In this document: positions 59,401 to 64,000 of the stretch, in pieces
How positions within the stretch are numbered: position 1 is the stretch's first letter
Layout of the letters: every line of letters begins with the position of its first letter
Assembly: GCF_965638725.1 (NCBI RefSeq)
Contig: NC_134955.1
Location: forward strand, 73,104,069-73,168,068
Length of the DNA: 64,000 nucleotides
Reading direction: 5' to 3'
DNA from: Aptenodytes patagonicus
Lineage: Eukaryota > Chordata > Aves > Sphenisciformes > Spheniscidae
The notes under the pieces: generated by a model
Told to the model about the DNA's origin: nothing
What the model saw: the letters and a program-made list of their open reading frames with translations, nothing else
The model's database searches: none
Made by a program: the position numbers and the translations under genes

Positions 59401-62400
59401 ATGGCATACACACTGCGTAAGTTGGATTAAATTCAGAATAAAGTTTTTCCTTGATCTTCAGGAAAAATCTCTCAATGGTGCAGTCGGTTAGATGGAAGGT
59501 TAGCCAGGACACAGCAGAAGACTAAAGCTTTCATGGATTTGAAAGAAGATTGTGCTGAATGCTCAACAGCTTTTCATGGGCCTTCCCATATTGTCTGGTG
59601 GATCTACTAATGCCTCTGTTTCTCTGTACTGTCCTCTGAAAACTCCATCATTTATTCATAATCTTTTTTATCCATGTGTATTAGAGTTATTATCTGCAAT
59701 ATTTGGTTAATGGACAACAACGTTTTTCTAAAGCATTCCTTCTAAATTTTTCACACCTAAGTAAACATCTTTGCTTGTTTGTGTCTGTCCTCTCAAGAAA
59801 TCCCTTGTGCTTATCGTGCTTGAGCCTGCAGTGCTCTCAGCACTTTTATGGGAGCTGCGGCTTCTATTATTTTCCATCATTTCTGAAACAGGCATTCAAG
59901 GCAAGATCGTCAATACCGGTGCTGAAGAAACGATAACAGTACAGAGCTGGAACTGGATATACAGGCTTCTCTTAAAACCATTTTTGGAATTTGATGGCCT
60001 ATATCTTTTGCAGAGTAAACATATTCAGAAAGCTGTGGCATGAAGGCCCTATGCATATTTTTTAATCATAAAATGAGATAGAGATACCAGTGCCCGCACC
60101 AGCTTTTGCCACTGTCAATGTTGACTTGAGCGCTATCTCATCCCCTTGGAGCAGAGAATCAGGTCCACTCAGTAAACCTCAAGCCTAGGTGTGCAAATAG
60201 CATAGGGCTTAAGTTAATAACTGTGTTCACTTTTATTTGTAGATGTCCCTTCGAAGAGAATAAGTAGCCGCATTTGCTTCATAAAGAGGGTGGAGAAAGA
60301 AGAGCACTGAGCAAGCTAAAAGAACTAAAAATGGTGGGTGCCTCAGCTTTAGCTGCAATTCTTGTTAGTGAAAAGTATGTTCTTGATTTAAAGAGCTGCT
60401 CCTCTGGTTCCCAGGGAACGAGATAAATGAAAGTGATGATAGGAAGGCAAAAAATACCCTACTGTGTATAACCATGCTCGGGATCATCAGTGATGCTGAC
60501 TGTAAGGAAAAGCCATGCACAGGAGGTGAACGGTGCCCAGTGGGGGACTGTGGAGAGCCCTGCCAAGAGAAGGACCTGGATACAGTGAGGTTGAGTTATT
60601 CACATCTGTATGTACATTTACATACATGTACGTGCATATATATATATTTATATGCCATACCATGGTCATTAAAAACAACCCCCTAAAGGGCAGTTCTGAC
60701 AGTCTGAGTACAGCGTAAGGTGAGCAGTGTGTTCCGGGAACCTGCGCAAGCTGCAGGGATGCGGCCGTATGGTGCATGGTAGTGCACAAGCAAATCATCT
60801 TTCTAAGAACAAATGAATGCAAACTGGCCAGGAATAAATATAGAGCGGAAATTAAAAGAGGACTTTAATCTTTAGAGTAGTGAGGTTATGAGATTACCTG
60901 AAATGGTTTCAGAAATTGCACAGGACTTGATTTGACAACCGGACAGTTGCTGACGGCTCCGCGCTGCCGCACTCTGTGCCTGCTCCCAGAAAAATCTGCA
61001 AATATTTCCATAATCCCCAGCGTTCCTTCTGAAAAGACAAGATAAAGTCTACAGGGTTGAGAGCACCTTCGTCTGGTGAAACGTCCTGAGGACTGCTCCT
61101 CTGAATGGGAGCTGCATGCCCTCACTGCAGGGGCCACGTGCACTGGGTTGCGGCTGTGGGGCACTCCACGAGTCAGTTGGCCCAAAATCTGGAATATGAG
61201 GCAAGCAAACTTCAAAAGCAAGAATGCAAATACGTCTGTTTTTCAGAATTAAAAGATTTTGGAATTTGGGTGAAACGATAATCAGTTTTCTGACAACAAA
61301 ATAAAAATTTCCCACTAAAACAGATGCTTAAAAAGTAAGTTTATTCAAAAGGCAAGTATTCTGTTTAAAGGCACTTTTGCTGGATAACTCCTGGCTAAGC
61401 ACACTCTGAAGCTGTTAGTCCACCAAAAAGCCAGTGAAAGACACTGGAGAACAGAAATACTCAGGAGTTGGCTAGTCCTCAGGGAATCACAGCATTAGCT
61501 AGAAAAATCCTATAATTTTTGCAGTGTATTTTGAATACAAAGTAGTTCACTAGCTTTTGTGGATGATGCTGTGGTTACAGATATATTTTCTTCCCACACT
61601 ATTATTTCTCCATCACAACCCAAAAAATAGAATGTATTTTTACTGCTGAAAGTGGAGAATATATCTCACGCAAAGTCAAACGCCAAATATGAAAAAAAGA
61701 AACATCCTAAAAATACCTAGGCTAGAAACGAAGCAGAGAAGAGTTTTTGTTTTTCTTTTTTTTTTAGCATGCATTAGGTGTGAATTGTGAGTGGCGTTTA
61801 GTTGCAGCACTGTGTATGGGATTAGGAAATGCTGTGCAGAACATTACCAATTCCACGGGAAACAGATGGAAATAGGCTGTGAAAAAAAAACTGTGCAGAG
61901 CAGACAAATGGCCTACAAAGTGTGAAAAAAACCCCTCAGAAATAGCACATTTGTAAGTTCTTTATATTGTTTGATTTATTTACTCCACAGTTTATATACT
62001 ATAATGTTAGATATGGCTATAAGAGCTGTTGATGGTTCCTGACAACATTGAAATAATTGACTGATATCAGACTTTGTGCTGAAGGAAGCAGCAGTTTGGG
62101 CGTGCTGTATAGTTGATAGCAACCAAATTATATAGCTGCTCATTATGTTTTTTCACCTCTTTAATTTCAGTACTATATTTTTGTGTATGAAGTGTTGACT
62201 CAGACCTAAAATTTACCTATTCATTAATACTTCTTTTCCCCAGTAGCATGTAGTTGTGCAGTTCATCTTAGTGCAGCAGACCTTGTTCTGTTGATGCATA
62301 CTCATCAGAAAAAGATACAGTCCCCACCCAAGGAATCAAAAATCAGATAAAACAAAACCAAGTGGCATCGGGCAGCAGGAGAGGAGGACCAGAGAGCACT

Positions 62401-64000
62401 AAAAGGGTGACCTCAGCACAACAACAGACAAATTGTCAAAGTCTCTTGCAAAGACAGAAATAAGGAGGACAGAAAGTTATATACACAGGTTGGTGCCAGG
62501 AGCAGTACTGGAGCAGGTGGGGTGGAAGTGGCAATGCATAAACGTGCCTCTGAAAATTTCTTTTGGGGTTAATGGAGGTTGGTACCACTAGCCAGCGGGA
62601 GAGGTGTCTGACACTGAAGATTTTACCCAAACAGCTGAACTATGTTGCTGTTCTCAAAACATATTATTAAAATAAAAATCTTGAGTTTTGTGTAGTATGC
62701 CATGATCCAGTTATTGCGCTTAATCATCCACAATAGTTGGGTTCATCAAACAACCCCAGACAGGTTTGGGGAAGGAAGGACAGCAAGGTGCATTATGCAC
62801 CCTGTTGTCCTGGCAGCCTTCTTACACACCAAAATGACATCTGTCATTGGGGGAAACATTAGGACTAGAGGATAAAACTGAAATTCCTTACATTAAAGCC
62901 ACTTAAACAGTGGGCCAGAGATGGCCGTGGTGTTGCAGGGGGAGATCTACTGTTCCTCACCCACTTTAGCTCAGTATTTTATCTCCCTGTTTTCAATAGC
63001 CTTTCGGAGGGGGAGAAGACCACAGAGTAACCTCTACAGTCACAGCGGCTGTGTCCAGAGCCTGCCACGGGCACCATGGGGTGCGTGGTCCCTGGGGCCA
63101 CGGCCACCCCACCGCATGAATCCCTCCTCAGGCTTTATTGCGGCTTCGCAGCCTTTCCTGCCCGGGTGCCAAGTGCCAAGAGGTGTCACAGGAGCTGATG
63201 GCAGGTACAAGGTGACGGTCTGATACTCTTCGTTAGGTTTTTGGTTACATTTTTTGCAAAGGGCCTGTGTCCTATTTGATATCTCCAGGTCTGGCTGTAG
63301 TACAAAACAGTTGAGACAAGAATCCTTTGCCTTGCCCAAACTTTACAGCAGTTATAGCTCCAGGATTTAGTGAAAAAGTTGTATCTTTGTTCCAAGCCTC
63401 TTTCCAATGAAGGTAGAGAGGCAAAATGACAGTGTAATTGCTCACATTTTAATTTTAGAAGCGTCTTATCTGTTTCATCTCAAACTCAGGGAGAATAAAT
63501 CAGCTTAGTCCTTCCTCATAAATGCTCCGCACCAATTGCACCGTGGGGTCTGACACTCCCAGCGATGTGTCTCGTAGTCCTCGACTGAGGGCATCCCACC
63601 ACCACACGTTTTCCCTGGTGCCAGCCACAAGAAACGTCCCAGCGCTGGCCAGCTCCACTTTGGGGAGGAATGCCGAAAACCTGATAGAACTGGAAATGGT
63701 TTTGCGTCACGCTAAGCTGTCAGGATGCTGGAAACTGCTGTTTTATTTCTCCTTGGCTTTTATTAATGCAGAGTATTTATCCACCCCTGCAGCAGTAGCA
63801 AAAGTTCAAAAACCTATATATATTTTATGAGCAATATTTTTAATGCTTTTTAATAAAACAAGAAAACAAGACTTCAGTCTAAAATGTCCTTCATTAAGAA
63901 TCAATGTAAATGGGCAGAAGGCTTCAGTGTAATGCAAAGAATTTTCCATTAGGATTGAAATAACCTAATAAGTTACGGTTAGCTGGATTGCTAAAATGCA
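59401..64000. other. Unique sequence, no gene recognised
   Basis: The stretch is predominantly AT-rich, with short CpG-containing parts near 60740-60780, 60940-61160 and 63020-63180. A (TA)n/TG-rich stretch lies at 60605-60655. Small frames of 60-110 codons on both strands have no recognised family. No LTR, tandem array or RNA gene is identified up to the window end. Confidence 0.45.

Noticed and set aside
60605-60655. TA/TG-rich segment that can fold into a hairpin
   Set aside because: Simple alternating sequence explains it. There is no precursor-miRNA-like arm pairing beyond the dinucleotide repeat.
1-64000. Prokaryotic-type systems (operons, CRISPR, phage defence, insertion sequences)
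   Set aside because: Composition, CR1 and LTR repeats, and lack of dense coding show vertebrate nuclear DNA. No spaced direct-repeat array or prokaryotic gene is present.

Overview
This is vertebrate nuclear DNA, almost certainly from a bird and probably a neoavian one. The evidence is a classic 5'-truncated CR1 LINE ending in the 8-bp CR1 tail repeat (49208-49653), several much older CR1 relics, and three solo LTRs of one ERVL-like family with 5-bp target duplications. Base composition is mostly AT-rich with short GC/CpG-rich islands. There are no operons, ribosome binding sites, phage or CRISPR arrays. The placement to Neoaves rests on my memory of these repeat families, not on a database search.

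I recognise no protein-coding gene by homology anywhere in the 64 kb, and no rRNA, tRNA or known ncRNA. Most open frames are chance ORFs, and several of the longer ones lie inside LTR or CR1 sequence. The window is therefore intergenic (gene-desert-like) or lies within large introns.

Layout. 1-6.6 kb: unique sequence with nothing recognised. 6.6-9.5 kb: two old minus-strand CR1-like relics with simple repeats between and within them. 9.5-11.2 kb: unique DNA ending in a perfect 47-bp tandem duplication. 11.2-24.1 kb: three solo LTRs (11221-11785 +, 16295-16818 -, 23529-24060 +), an old plus-strand CR1-like relic near 14.7 kb, an A30 tract, and CpG-rich patches near 20.5-20.9 and 22.1-22.3 kb. 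24.1-26.1 kb: the best candidate exon pair (24487-24635 and 25486-25623, +), joined in phase, with AATAAA 400 bp further on; this is a hypothesis only. 26-41.7 kb: unique sequence with a small CpG-rich patch at 31.6 kb inside very AT-rich DNA and an AT-rich block at 34.7-35.6 kb that resembles conserved non-coding DNA. 41.7-42.2 kb: an old CR1 relic. 42.2-49.2 kb: unique, including the longest ORF of the window, not recognised. 49.2-49.65 kb: the young CR1. 49.65-58.5 kb: unique. 58.5-59.4 kb: two opposed old CR1-like fragments, one preserving a decayed reverse-transcriptase FADDTKL-like motif. 59.4-64 kb: unique.

I found no new multi-gene system. The observations most worth checking are the candidate exons, the isolated CpG-rich patches, and the LTR family with its shared CRE-like/TATA-like promoter core.
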